NCBI GenBank assembly: GCA_030065825.1
Contig: JASJCY010000030.1
Span: 1-36,586 of the forward strand
From: Nostocaceae cyanobacterium
GTDB lineage: Bacteria > Cyanobacteriota > Cyanobacteriia > Cyanobacteriales > Nostocaceae
Direction: 5' to 3'
DNA: 36,586 bases
In this document: positions 1 through 9,169 of the stretch, piece after piece
How positions within the stretch are numbered: the stretch's first letter is position 1
Layout: each line of letters opens with the position of its first letter
Notes under the pieces: generated by a model
Told to the model about the DNA's origin: nothing
Database searches by the model: none
Seen by the model: only the letters and a program-made list of their open reading frames with translations
Made by a program: the position numbers and the translations under genes

Positions 1-238
1 CCCCTCTTCCCCCTCTTCCCCCTCTCTGCCTTTACCCGGCAATCTTGGTTTGGTCGAGTACTAGGGTTGGGGTTTCCCCCCGGAAGTGGAGAGATTAGGG
101 ATAACCTCGTGGTTACCCTCTGGGGAGAAATAATAACTCCTTTCCTCCTCCCTCCAAACTCCTTTCCTCCTAACTCCAAATTCCTTTTCTCCTAAGGTAC
201 AAGCAAATTAATCTACATATCTTACTTTTACCTTTTTA
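1..238. repeat. Low-complexity intergenic start of the window
   Basis: No gene is seen. The first ~28 bases are copies of a C/T-rich 9-mer (CCCCTCTTC) that is the reverse complement of the GA-rich 9-mer array at 18970-19106. Positions 136-196 hold three degenerate ~21-bp C/T-rich repeats (ACTCCTTTCCTCCT type). The sequence is cut by the window edge, so the full length of the first array is unknown. Confidence 0.6.
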
Positions 239-856
239 CTATCTTCCTTGCCAGCGTTGAATTGGAATACAGTCAATATCAAATTGATCTAAAGCCCTAG
301 CAACAACAAAATCGACTAAATCCTCAATTGTTTGGGGATTGTGATACCATGCCGGAATCGCAGGTACAATTGTGGTTCCTGCTTCTGCTAAGGTGGTTAA
401 GTTGCGCAGGTGAATCAAACTAAAAGGAGTTTCCCGGGGGACTAAAACTAGCTTTCGTCCTTCCTTGAGTTGGACATCTGCTGCTCTTTGCAGTAAATCA
501 GAACTTAACCCAGCTGCCAGTTTAGCTACTGTAGCCATACTACAAGGCATAACTATCATTCCCAAAGTGCGAAAGGAACCACTAGCGATATTAGCTGCAA
601 CATCACCCCAAGGATGACACCGTAATTTCCCTGCAACTTCTACTCCAGCTTGTTCTCGCCAAAATTGTTCTTGTTGAGTGGGTTCTACTGGTATCCGTTG
701 ATTCTGTTCCGATTGCCAAACCATGTAGCTTGACTTAGAGGCTACTAAGTCAATTTCATAATCATCTGCGAGTAAATACTTAAGGGCACGAACGGCATAA
801 ATCATACCAGATGCCCCTGATATCCCTAAGATAAGTGGTTTGATTTGATTGGACAC
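239..856 (-). CDS. ubiX: Flavin prenyltransferase UbiX
   Basis: 205 aa, the usual length for UbiX/Pad1-type enzymes. The family joins a dimethylallyl group to FMN to make prenyl-FMN, the cofactor of UbiD-type decarboxylases; it is soluble. The N-terminal flavin-binding motif GISGASGMIYAVRAL (about residues 11-25), the central MPCSMATVAKLAAG segment and the conserved block RAADVQLKEGRKLVLVPRETP are all visible. The C-terminal region PAIPAWYHNPQTIEDLVDFV is also typical. The ATG at 856 fits the family N-terminus. It lies on the same strand 185 bases downstream of the RNase R-like gene, so co-transcription is possible, although the gap carries repeats. No ubiD partner is in the window. Confidence 0.93.
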   Translation of the reverse strand: MSNQIKPLILGISGASGMIYAVRALKYLLADDYEIDLVASKSSYMVWQSEQNQRIPVEPTQQEQFWREQAGVEVAGKLRCHPWGDVAANIASGSFRTLGMIVMPCSMATVAKLAAGLSSDLLQRAADVQLKEGRKLVLVPRETPFSLIHLRNLTTLAEAGTTIVPAIPAWYHNPQTIEDLVDFVVARALDQFDIDCIPIQRWQGR

Positions 857-1041
857 TTTATTAATTGTGGTGTTGACAAAGAATTAGGGATTAGACATTG
901 GGAGGTGCCCAATTAGGAATAAAGAAGGCACAAAGGCGCGGAATTAAGAATTAGGAGGGCGAGGAAACCCTGGGTGGGGAAACCCTGGGTGGGGAAACCC
1001 CACCCCTACATTCCTGTGCAATTAATCAATTGGGAATTGCG
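857..1041. repeat. Intergenic repeat with GGGTGGGGAAACCCC palindrome
   Basis: The gap between the RNase R-like gene and ubiX holds a 16-bp tandem repeat (GGAAACCCTGGGTGGG type, about 962-996). It ends in the palindrome GGGTGGGGAAACCCCACCCC (987-1006), followed by TAC. The same 23 bases recur at 23959-23981 before the chromate transporter, so it is a dispersed element. It could fold into a strong hairpin in the mRNA. Confidence 0.6.
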
Positions 1042-3390
1042 TTATTCTTCATCATCATAGGTATCAAAGTCATCAGAGTCTATATCGTTGTTTCGTAAGT
1101 AAAAGTCGGAGTCGTCGTTATCTAAACTACTTTTACCAAGAGGTAAGCCATCGCTACCAACCGTTACCAAATCAATTTGTTGACGGTAGTAATCGACACT
1201 TTTCACTTGTACGGATACGCGATCGCCCAATCTGTAGGAAGCGCGATTTTTTCGACCGAAAAGTGCTTGTTGTCTAGCGCGATACTCGTACCAATCGTCT
1301 TTTAAGGAACTAACGTGTACTAATCCTTCCACCCGCAGGGGGACGCTATTTGCTTGGGAGTCTTGGGGTGGTACTTCAATTTCCACAAAGAAACCGTAGG
1401 ATTGAACACCAGTAATAACACCGCTGAAAACTTCACCAATGCGCTGTTTCATTAACGAGGCTCTTTGCAAACCTGCTAAATCTTCTTCGGCTTCTTGGAC
1501 TTCTTTTTCTCGATCATTAATTTGGGTGAGAACTCTGTTTAAATCGGTTTGCAGTTCTTGTTGTAATTCCGGTGCTAGAACATTCCAGTTGATTTCACCG
1601 TGAGAGGTCGAAGAATGCAGGTTAACCCGCTCTTTGACTCTAGTGTTGCGGCGATCGCGTCCGTGTTCTATAAGAGTATGATATACCCTTTGCATCAGTA
1701 AATCTGAGTAGCGGCGCAGGGGGGCAGTACAATGCACATAACCGTCTGTTAATGCCAGTCCAAAGTGTGGTCCATGGGTGGTAGTGTACACCGCTGGTTT
1801 TAGGGTATCCTGTAATAAATAAGTCAAAACCTGTTCAGATGCTGAATCTGCAAACACCTTAGTTAAGTGTTGATAATCTAAAGGTTGAATATCTACTTCT
1901 GGGTCTAATGTTAGTTCTACCCCTAAGTTAATTGCTAATTTTAGCATTTCCTGGACATCTTCGGGGTCTGGTGCCCCTTGCACTCTCCAGATAGCAGGAA
2001 TTCCTAAAGCACTCAAGTGAGTTGCCATTAGTTGATTTGCAAGCAGTACAAGCTCTGTCATTAAGGAATTAACTGGTGAATCTTGTTCTACCACACATCC
2101 CAGAATGCCCTCATCATAGTATGGGTTTTGGTTGCTGGGTAGATTTAACTGCAAGCTACCGCGATACAAACGTTGTCGTTTTAATGCCGCACTAAAGCTA
2201 TAGATTTGTTGCAGAATTTCCAAAACTTCTTTTGAGGACTTTTTGCTAGGATTACCGTCAATAATTGCTTCTGCTTCGGTGTGACTGAGGGAGATATCTA
2301 CATTGATGACACTGGGTTGAATTTCCCACTCTGTTACCTCTCCAGATTGAGGATCAATAGCGATTAAAAATGAAATGGCGAGACGATCGCCTTTAGGCAC
2401 CAAAGAACAGCGTTCTGCTACTGCATCCGGTAACATTGGCAGTACCAAATCTCCCAGATACACTGAACGACCACGTTTGAGAGCTTCTCTGTCGAGAATT
2501 TCATCTGGTTGGATATAGTGAGAAACGTCAGCAACGTGAAATGATAACAGCCATTGTCCCTTAGTGGTTTTTTCCCAACTTAAGGCATTTTCTACTACTT
2601 TGGAGTCACCATGATCTCTACCAATACTGAAAGTCAATAAATCTCGCAAATCTTGACGACCCTTGAGGTCTGCTTTTAATATTCTTTTCGGTAACTTAGT
2701 GGTTCCTTCTTCTACTGCGGGTGAAAAAGTGCGGGAAAGGTCGTGCTTACAAGTTACTAAATCAATATCAGCTGCTGCTTCTGCATCGCTACCCAGAATT
2801 TGCACCACCTTTCCCAGGGGGGGATATTGTGCCAAGGGATAACGTAGAACTTCCACATGTGCCAGATGGTCAATTGCCTGATCTAATTCAATCCCATTTT
2901 CTTTGATTTTGAGTTCAAATAGTAGGCGATCATCTAAAGGAACAGCTCTATATCCCCCTTCTACCTGCTTTACCCGTGCTAGTAAAGTGTGATTCGACCG
3001 TTCTAAAATCAGCTTTACTTCTCCTTCTGGAGATCGGCGACGGCTGCCCTCCTTCATTACTTTTACCAGAACGCGATCACCATTCCAAGCATTAGAAAGA
3101 TGACTCTCGCGGATATAAATATCCTCTGCCCCTTCCACATCTTGAATGGCAAAGCAAAAACCTTTACTAGAACAGCGTAGCTTGGCTTCAATCAGTTCTG
3201 ACTCTTGGAGACGACGATACTTTCCCCGTTCTTTCACCAAAATCCCGATTTTTTCTAGGACTTCTAAGGCGACGTGAAGTTTATGTAAATTCAGTTCATC
3301 TTCGCAGCCAAGTTTTTTTTCTAAAAGTTTAGGAGCAACCAATTTATCATCGGTGAAATTGGCGAGTAGTGTAGCGATTGAAAATTCCAT
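1042..3390 (-). CDS. rnr: RNase R/II (VacB) family 3'-5' exoribonuclease
   Basis: 782 aa. Domain order is a winged-helix-like N-terminus (about 1-65), cold-shock domains (about 70-200), the RNB catalytic domain (about 246-575), an S1 RNA-binding domain (about 653-745) and a very acidic C-terminal tail. RNB hallmarks are present: VADVSHYI, SVYLGDLVLPMLP, and HFGLALTDGYVHCTAPLRRY (542-561), which carries the conserved arginine pair. The family degrades RNA processively from the 3' end. The canonical acidic catalytic motif (TIDGEDARDFDDAV in E. coli RNase R) reads SIGRDHGDSKVVENAL here (255-270), so the adjacent Asp pair is absent. Whether this is shared by cyanobacterial orthologues or local could not be tested. 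ATG at 3390 gives a good N-terminus. ubiX follows on the same strand. Confidence 0.9.
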   Translation of the reverse strand: MEFSIATLLANFTDDKLVAPKLLEKKLGCEDELNLHKLHVALEVLEKIGILVKERGKYRRLQESELIEAKLRCSSKGFCFAIQDVEGAEDIYIRESHLSNAWNGDRVLVKVMKEGSRRRSPEGEVKLILERSNHTLLARVKQVEGGYRAVPLDDRLLFELKIKENGIELDQAIDHLAHVEVLRYPLAQYPPLGKVVQILGSDAEAAADIDLVTCKHDLSRTFSPAVEEGTTKLPKRILKADLKGRQDLRDLLTFSIGRDHGDSKVVENALSWEKTTKGQWLLSFHVADVSHYIQPDEILDREALKRGRSVYLGDLVLPMLPDAVAERCSLVPKGDRLAISFLIAIDPQSGEVTEWEIQPSVINVDISLSHTEAEAIIDGNPSKKSSKEVLEILQQIYSFSAALKRQRLYRGSLQLNLPSNQNPYYDEGILGCVVEQDSPVNSLMTELVLLANQLMATHLSALGIPAIWRVQGAPDPEDVQEMLKLAINLGVELTLDPEVDIQPLDYQHLTKVFADSASEQVLTYLLQDTLKPAVYTTTHGPHFGLALTDGYVHCTAPLRRYSDLLMQRVYHTLIEHGRDRRNTRVKERVNLHSSTSHGEINWNVLAPELQQELQTDLNRVLTQINDREKEVQEAEEDLAGLQRASLMKQRIGEVFSGVITGVQSYGFFVEIEVPPQDSQANSVPLRVEGLVHVSSLKDDWYEYRARQQALFGRKNRASYRLGDRVSVQVKSVDYYRQQIDLVTVGSDGLPLGKSSLDNDDSDFYLRNNDIDSDDFDTYDDEE

Positions 3391-4572
3391 GTAGTGATCC
3401 GACCTTTGGTCAAAACATCATTTTTTGTTGATTCTGGTTCATTGTGATATACCCTCACAACCTCTTTGAAACTAGCTGATGGTGAATTGCTCTGGGGTGG
3501 GGTTAGGGAAGTTTTAGCACCTTCAGTCTTTATGGGAGACATTGGTACACCACCACCGAGCTGTTTGGCACTTACAAATATTCCTCGATAGGAAGGTTTC
3601 AGAGTTATCTGGCTGCAAGTTCCAAAAAAGCTAGTCAATTAAATTGCACAGGCTGTAGGAGTTTATTTTACCCCTAATGGACGAACGCACAATGGTTTTG
3701 AGATCGGCTGGATTTGTTGGGATAACTCTCGACCATCTTCAAAAGCGCTCTTGGGAAGTGTTGGATTGTCTAGCTTTAAGGTACTGTTACGCCATCAGAG
3801 TCTGATTTCTACTCAGAAAAACTGCTGACTAAACCCATTACCTCAGATGTAGAATCGCTAACAATTCAGCAACCAGGTTAACAAGCAGTGAGGGTGAACC
3901 TTATCTTCATGGAAACCTGCTTTTTGGCACAAGTACCAACAAGTCTTACAGTCTCTCCACAAGCTTGAGATCCCGTGTGTCCCACGGTACTAAAATGTTT
4001 TGGTTTTCTTAGTTACCTAGCAATGCCGTTTGATTTTTGCGGCTACAGGTGCTTCAGTTAACTCCTAGCATTTTACTACAAATAATGCCCGCAATTCTTC
4101 TCACCAAGTCTTCCAGAAAAATTAGAACCAGACCTTACCTAGAAAAATTGTTTCCCACAAAGTCCTCCGGGTGCCTACGAAGCAAAGCCCAAATTGTCAA
4201 CTTTGGGGAATTTTGTCCAAAGATTTGGTTACAGTTTCAAGCCCCATACAGGCAACAGGGGAAGCTATCGTAGAGTAGACCACAGTGATTCACCAATTAC
4301 CAATTATTTGGTCAATATAGCACTGAACAAAACATCACCGAAATGGGGCAGTCGGGAAAACTCTCAATACCCAACCGATGCTACAATTGGCTACATGCCC
4401 CCAATACCAGTAACCTAAATCATAGACATATGGTGTCAGATAATATTAGAAATGCTGGTAAATAGTGTAGACAACCGTAAGGTGCTTTGCCCCAGGCTAT
4501 GGTAAATGGTGACATTACCTTTTACTCTTTACCCAATAGGTTTTCTGTAGATTTACATTGGTAGCAAGTATC
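3391..4572. other. 1.2 kb intergenic region, nothing recognised
   Basis: This divergent gap between the RNase R-like gene (minus) and the next plus-strand gene must hold both promoters. Short open frames occur on both strands, but none has recognisable domains. No tRNA, ribosomal-protein gene, strong hairpin or repeat array was recognised. Confidence 0.4.
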
Positions 4573-5328
4573 ATGTTAGCTCAATTTCAGAGCAAGTATC
4601 CCACAGGCAATTTGACTTCCGAACTGGTGCAAATTTATCATGGTAAATATATAGTCCTCTCCAGCGTACAGGTAGATGGTGTAACCCGTGCCACTGGTAT
4701 GGCAGCAGCAGAAACACTGGAAGAAGCAGAAGACCGAGCCAGAAATAGGGCATTGATGGTATTAGGAATCACTAGCGATTCCCCTGAATCTGTAACTTTG
4801 CCCCCACAATCATCAGTGAGAGTTACTCCTGACTCTCACCAGTCTAGTTATTCTGTTTCCCAAACACAACCAACTGCTGTAACAGCCAACAACAATGCTA
4901 ATCTTCCAGATTCAGTTCACCCTGCCTCTGTGACGATTAATCAGGAACCACCATTGACTACTCCAGGGGAAGATTGGGTCCAAAGTTCTGCTAAAGGAGC
5001 CGAAAATTACTCCTTACCAGAGATGATTACTAGTAATGTTAAGCAGTTCCCCCAACGCAGTTATGATAGTAACCCCCAAGAGGATGTCAAAAACCCAACA
5101 GCAGCGAAGAGAAAGAAGAAGAACGAACCACTGGATCACTCCGATGATATAGCTAAAATTGGCGTGGAAATGGAACGCTTAAACTGGACAACTGAACAAG
5201 GAAGGGATTATTTGATTCAAGCCTATGGTAAGCGATCACGCCATAAACTCTCCCCGGAAGAGTTGCGTGATTTCCTCACATACCTGGAATCCCAGCCTAC
5301 ACCCATAGATCCGTTAGCGGGATTTTGA
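4573..5328 (+). CDS. Two-domain cyanobacterial protein, possible ssDNA-annealing protein
   Basis: 251 aa from ATG 4573; a TTG at 4558 would add five residues. The N-terminal ~75 residues suggest a beta-beta-beta-alpha unit: YPTGNLTSELVQIYHG, GKYIVLSSVQVDGVTRATG, then a charged helix ETLEEAEDRARNRALMVLG. This pattern resembles the core of Rad52/Erf-type single-strand annealing proteins, where a sheet is followed by a helix ending in a leucine-glycine. A Ser/Pro/Thr/Gln/Asn-rich linker of about 115 residues, probably disordered, follows. The C-terminal ~50 residues (IGVEMERLNWTTEQGRDYL ... LSPEELRDFLTYLES) form a helical module like those at the ends of some recombination proteins. The functional assignment is inference; a conserved protein of unknown function is the safe call. 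A heptamer array begins 7 bases after the stop. Confidence 0.75.
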   Translation: MLAQFQSKYPTGNLTSELVQIYHGKYIVLSSVQVDGVTRATGMAAAETLEEAEDRARNRALMVLGITSDSPESVTLPPQSSVRVTPDSHQSSYSVSQTQPTAVTANNNANLPDSVHPASVTINQEPPLTTPGEDWVQSSAKGAENYSLPEMITSNVKQFPQRSYDSNPQEDVKNPTAAKRKKKNEPLDHSDDIAKIGVEMERLNWTTEQGRDYLIQAYGKRSRHKLSPEELRDFLTYLESQPTPIDPLAGF

Positions 5329-5334
5329 AATTTA

Positions 5335-5424
5335 GGTAATGGGTAATGGGTAATGGGTAATGGGTAATGGGTAATGGGTAATGGGTAATGGGTTCACCAT
5401 TCACCATTCACCATTTACCATTGA
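5335..5424. repeat. Heptamer tandem arrays (GGTAATG x8, then TTCACCA)
   Basis: Eight perfect copies of GGTAATG run from 5335 to 5390. They are followed by TTCACCA copies and one TTTACCA up to the clpP stop codon. Arrays of this kind (short tandemly repeated sequences, STRR) are typical of filamentous cyanobacteria. They fill almost the whole 96-bp gap between two convergent genes. Confidence 0.9.
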
Positions 5425-6030
5425 CTAAACCACAGCTACCGGACGACTACCAGCAGCGTGACGATCAATTACTTGGTCAATTAAACCGTATTCCTGAGCT
5501 TCCTGTGGGGACATATAGAAGTCCCTTTCCGTATCTTCAGAAATGCGTTCTATGGGTTGACCTGTATGTTCGGCTAAATACTCATTTAAGCGCTGCTTGT
5601 GGTAGATAATCTCTTTAGCTTGGATTTCAATGTCCGCCGCTTGTCCGCGAGCACCTCCTAAAGGTTGGTGAATCATAATTCGAGAATGGGGGAGACTCAT
5701 CCGTTTACCCTTAGTACCAGCACTGAGAAGAAAAGCCCCCATACTTGCTGCCAGCCCCGTACAAATTGTACAGACATCTGGACGAATTTGCTTCATAGTG
5801 TCAAATATCCCCATCCCAGCGTACACAGAGCCACCAGGAGAATTTATGTACATGTATATGTCTTTCTCCGAGTCGTCAGCATCCAAAAATAGCAACTGGG
5901 CGACAATCAAGTTGGCGATGGTGTCGTCAACCTGTTGTCCTAAAAAGATAATGCGCTCGCGCAACAACCGTGAGTAGATATCAAAAGCGCGTTCGCCGCG
6001 ACCGGATTGTTCGATGACTATAGGAATCAT
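5425..6030 (-). CDS. clpP: ATP-dependent Clp protease proteolytic subunit ClpP
   Basis: 201 aa, full length. The serine-protease triad is intact: Ser96 in [14 protein letters not shown], His121 in [11 protein letters not shown], and Asp170 in DTERDFYMS. The helix [19 protein letters not shown] and the [13 protein letters not shown] tail are standard ClpP. ClpP forms a barrel of two heptamers that degrades proteins fed in by ClpC or ClpX. Cyanobacteria have several paralogues (ClpP1-3 and inactive ClpR). Because the triad is intact this is not ClpR; which ClpP paralogue it is cannot be settled here. No clpX lies next to it, unlike the usual clpP2-clpX pair, which weakly favours clpP1. It is convergent with the preceding gene. 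Confidence 0.96.
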   Translation of the reverse strand: MIPIVIEQSGRGERAFDIYSRLLRERIIFLGQQVDDTIANLIVAQLLFLDADDSEKDIYMYINSPGGSVYAGMGIFDTMKQIRPDVCTICTGLAASMGAFLLSAGTKGKRMSLPHSRIMIHQPLGGARGQAADIEIQAKEIIYHKQRLNEYLAEHTGQPIERISEDTERDFYMSPQEAQEYGLIDQVIDRHAAGSRPVAVV

Positions 6031-6607
6031 GCAGCCTGCCTTGAGTTATTTTACGTACATTCATTTTATCGATTACAGCCAATGATTGCTTCGTAAACCT
6101 AAATTTAACCCCTATTTTCGCTATTTTTCCGTATTTCTACTTTCAATGTGGTGGATAGTTTGCTTACTCATCTCAGTAAAAGTTACATCAATAACTTTGT
6201 TCATCGAAAATTTACGTGTTTATATGTATGTTTTCACATCTTGCACCACTGTCAGAAACTGGGTTAATTGCCAAATACTGACCTGCAATTAATCCCAATT
6301 GTTCCTTGATTAATCCGGTTTCTCAGTGCTTGTTGCAACTGGTGCAAGATGTCAGTTAATGGACTTGAACTAGTACAGTTTAGCAGAAATAAATAGACCA
6401 TTTATAAAAGCTAAAAGCAGGAAAACATAATACTTTTGTAGACGTGTCAGCGGAACCCCCACTGTTATGGGTGACTTACCCTCCAAGAAGCGGCAGTGCG
6501 TGCGTCTATGACTTACTTGGTAGCGGTACTAGGGATAAATTCACAGATGAAGGCATTAGGCATTTTCAAAATTTTAGTTGTTGATGTAAAAAAAGAAGTA
6601 TACACAT
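6031..6607. other. Intergenic region upstream of clpP
   Basis: This gap must carry the clpP promoter (minus strand) and one for the next plus-strand genes. It holds a complete copy of the nested-palindrome element (6237-6351). A second possible fold is closed by TAGACG (6439-6444) and CGTCTA (6503-6508). No coding sequence or known RNA was recognised. Confidence 0.5.
6237..6351. repeat. Nested-palindrome element, copy 1 (115 bp)
   Basis: Outer inverted repeat CATCTTGCACC (6237-6247) and GGTGCAAGATG (6341-6351). Inner arms are AGAAACTGGGTTAAT and ATTAATCCGGTTTCT-like. This copy has diverged in the inner arms. Family members are at 17101-17217, 23773-23888, 27708-27917 (two) and 34621-34688 (inner arms only). 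No coding capacity. Confidence 0.85.
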
Positions 6608-6892
6608 ATGTATAAACAACAGAACAAACAAACTACCATGTTAGAAAAACTGGTGCAAGCAGTAATCATGACTTTTTTGCTACAACTGTTAGCAGGATTA
6701 AACACAACTAACACCAATCAAACACAAGGAAGCATTGTTCCCACAAAATTAAAGCCAATAGTCATGTGGCTGCGTAAACAAAGCACTATTGTCACAAGAG
6801 AAAGCAAAAACATTAAAAAACTAAAATTGTCAATCTCGAATTCCAACAAGGTAGACTGGGCAGAGAAGGTAAATACCTACAGCTTGTCATGA
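6608..6892 (+). CDS. Small hypothetical protein upstream of the YyaL-like gene
   Basis: Up to 94 aa. The frame opens at ATG 6608; a second in-frame ATG begins MLEKLVQAVIMTFLLQLLAGL, whose hydrophobic stretch could be one membrane segment or a signal anchor. The rest is Thr/Asn/Lys-rich with no recognised domain. Its stop codon overlaps the start of the next gene in an ATGA arrangement (6889-6892), which suggests translational coupling and is the main reason to keep it. It may not be a real gene. Confidence 0.35.
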   Translation: MYKQQNKQTTMLEKLVQAVIMTFLLQLLAGLNTTNTNQTQGSIVPTKLKPIVMWLRKQSTIVTRESKNIKKLKLSISNSNKVDWAEKVNTYSLS

Positions 6893-8949
6893 CTAATCGC
6901 CTTGCACAATCCAAAAGTCTCTATTTGCGCAAACACGCTGAAAATCCCATTGATTGGTGGTATTGGTGCGATGAAGCCCTAGCAACGGCAAAGTCACAAG
7001 ATAAACCTATTTTTCTCTCCATAGGCTATTCTAGCTGTCATTGGTGTACTGTCATGGAAGGAGAGGCGTTTTCTGACGGCGCTATTGCCGAGTACATGAA
7101 CGCTAATTTCCTACCCATCAAGGTGGACAGGGAAGAAAGACCGGATATTGACAGCATCTACATGCAATCTTTACAGATGATGAGCGGTCAAGGAGGATGG
7201 CCCCTAAATGTCTTTCTGTCTCCAGAGGACTTGGTGCCTTTTTATGCAGGGACTTACTTCCCCGTAGAACCGCGTTACGGTCGTCCGGGATTTTTGCAAG
7301 TTCTGCAAGCCCTGCGGAGTTATTATGACACAGAAAAAGCAGATTTACAGAAGCGTAAAACAATTATTTTAGAATCTTTACTTACTTCTGCTGTATTGGG
7401 TGATAACGGCGTTGTCAATGCTGAGAATCAAGAATTACTCAAGCAAGGTTGGGAAACATCTACGGGGATAATTACCCCCAATCAATACGGTAACAGTTTC
7501 CCTATGATTCCTTACGCAGAACTAGCGCTCAGGGGAAGTAGATTTGAATTTGCATCCCAGTATGATGGGAAGCAAGTGTGTCGCCAACGGGGTTTAGATT
7601 TAGCCCTTGGTGGTATTTATGACCATGTAGGTGGTGGTTTTCACCGCTATACGGTAGATCCCACTTGGACGGTGCCCCATTTTGAAAAGATGCTCTACGA
7701 TAATGGTCAGATAGTAGAATATCTGGCAAATCTGTGGAGTGCGGGAGTAGAAGAACCGGCTTTTGTGAGAGCTATTGATGGTACCGTACAATGGCTAAAG
7801 CGAGAAATGACCGCAACCCAAGGGTATTTTTACGCAGCTCAAGATGCTGATAGTTTTACTGACGCAGATGCCACAGAACCGGAGGAAGGAGCATTTTATG
7901 TCTGGAGTTATGGCGAATTAGAGCAACTTCTAACTCCCGCAGAACTAACGCAATTACAACAAGAGTTTACTGTCACCGCTAACGGTAATTTTGAAGGTAA
8001 AAATGTGTTGCAAAGACGTCATCCAGGAACGTTAAGCGCAAGTTCAGAAAGTATATTGGATAAGTTATTTACAACCCGTTATGGTGCGACAGGGGAATCA
8101 ATAACAACCTTTCCACCCGCTGGTAACAACCAGGAAGCCAAAACCGGAAATTGGCAAGGAAGGATTCCAGCGGTTACAGACACCAAAATGATTGTAGCCT
8201 GGAATAGTTTAATGATTTCGGGTTTGGCAAGAGCCTATGGAGTATTTCAGAAACCAGAATACCTGGAATTGGCAACAAAAGCGGCAAGATTTATTTTAGA
8301 GCATCAGATTGTCAATGGACGGTTGCATCGACTCAATTATGAAGGTGAAGCCACAATCATGGCTCAATCTGAAGATTATGCTTTATTTATTAAAGCACTG
8401 CTGGATATTTACAATTGTTGTCCCCAGCAGCAAAATTGGTTAAAATCTGCGATCGCTCTCCAAGAGGAATTTGACCAATACCTTTGGAGTGTAGAATTAG
8501 GAGGTTATTACAACACTGCCAAGGATGCCAGTCAAGATTTAATTGTACGGGAACGCAGTTATGTAGACAACGCCACACCCTCAGCCAATGGAATCGCGCT
8601 GTCAAATTTGGTACGTCTTGCCATGGTTACAGATAATTTGCATTATCTAGATTTAGCCGAGGGGGGATTAAAAGCCTTTAGCAGTGTTATGAATCGCTCT
8701 CCCCAAGCTTGTCCCAGTTTGTTTACAGCTTGGGATTGGTATCGCAACTGTACCTTAATTCGCACCACCAGCGAACAAATAAATGGCTTCAGGTCTAAGT
8801 ATTTACCGACAGTTGCGTTTGTAGCAGTATCTAATTTACCAGAAGCAACTGTAGGGTTAGTTTGTCAAGGTTTGAAGTGTCTCCCTGCACCAGATAACAT
8901 GGATCAGTTATTGCAACAGGTGCAGCAGAGTCAAACCAGGAGTAGGTAA
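6889..8949 (+). CDS. Thioredoxin-fold protein of the YyaL/SSP411 (DUF255) family
   Basis: 686 aa. The N-terminal domain (about 1-165) is the DUF255 thioredoxin-like module, with the family opening NRLAQSKSLYLRKHAENP, the cysteine motif SSCHWCTVME (Cys50, Cys53) and KVDREERPDID. The GQGGWPLNVFLSPE loop and AGTYFP are also typical. The remaining ~500 residues form the (alpha/alpha)-barrel-like part, with GGGFHRYTVDPTWTVPHFEKM and YVDNATPSANG. The family (bacterial YyaL, human SPATA20) is widely conserved, but its biochemical role is not established; the CxxC pair suggests redox chemistry. Its ATG overlaps the stop of the small upstream frame. Full length, no disruptions seen. Confidence 0.9.
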   Translation: MTNRLAQSKSLYLRKHAENPIDWWYWCDEALATAKSQDKPIFLSIGYSSCHWCTVMEGEAFSDGAIAEYMNANFLPIKVDREERPDIDSIYMQSLQMMSGQGGWPLNVFLSPEDLVPFYAGTYFPVEPRYGRPGFLQVLQALRSYYDTEKADLQKRKTIILESLLTSAVLGDNGVVNAENQELLKQGWETSTGIITPNQYGNSFPMIPYAELALRGSRFEFASQYDGKQVCRQRGLDLALGGIYDHVGGGFHRYTVDPTWTVPHFEKMLYDNGQIVEYLANLWSAGVEEPAFVRAIDGTVQWLKREMTATQGYFYAAQDADSFTDADATEPEEGAFYVWSYGELEQLLTPAELTQLQQEFTVTANGNFEGKNVLQRRHPGTLSASSESILDKLFTTRYGATGESITTFPPAGNNQEAKTGNWQGRIPAVTDTKMIVAWNSLMISGLARAYGVFQKPEYLELATKAARFILEHQIVNGRLHRLNYEGEATIMAQSEDYALFIKALLDIYNCCPQQQNWLKSAIALQEEFDQYLWSVELGGYYNTAKDASQDLIVRERSYVDNATPSANGIALSNLVRLAMVTDNLHYLDLAEGGLKAFSSVMNRSPQACPSLFTAWDWYRNCTLIRTTSEQINGFRSKYLPTVAFVAVSNLPEATVGLVCQGLKCLPAPDNMDQLLQQVQQSQTRSR

Positions 8950-9103
8950 TCGGTAATACTCCCGCTTTGCGCGAGGAGTCAGCTACTTGATGCTACCCAC
9001 TCTGTAGAGGGATGGAGATTAGGAGGCTGAGCCTCCAAAGCCTAGTTACTAGGCTGAGCCTAGTAACTAGAAAACTAGAAAAATCGGTAATGGGTAATGG
9101 GGG
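8950..9103. repeat. Twin palindromes and heptamers before mobA
   Basis: Two adjacent palindromes share the core GGCTGAGCC: GGAGGCT-G-AGCCTCC (9022-9036), and a perfect 29-bp palindrome with 14-bp arms CTAGTTACTAGGCT around one G (9042-9070). GGTAATG-type heptamers follow at 9085-9099. The hairpins lie downstream of the YyaL-like gene and could end or stabilise its transcript, but no T-run follows. Confidence 0.7.
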
Positions 9104-9169
9104 GTGAACGAAAAAAGATGTGGGAGAACTAAAATACTTATTACTTATTACTTGTTAGTTATATTTCTT

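Noticed and set aside
3321-3638. 105-codon minus-strand frame overlapping the RNase R-like start
   Set aside because: No recognisable domain; it overlaps the conserved start of the exonuclease and looks like chance.
6086-6292. 68-codon frame upstream of clpP
   Set aside because: It runs into the nested-palindrome element and has no recognised domain.
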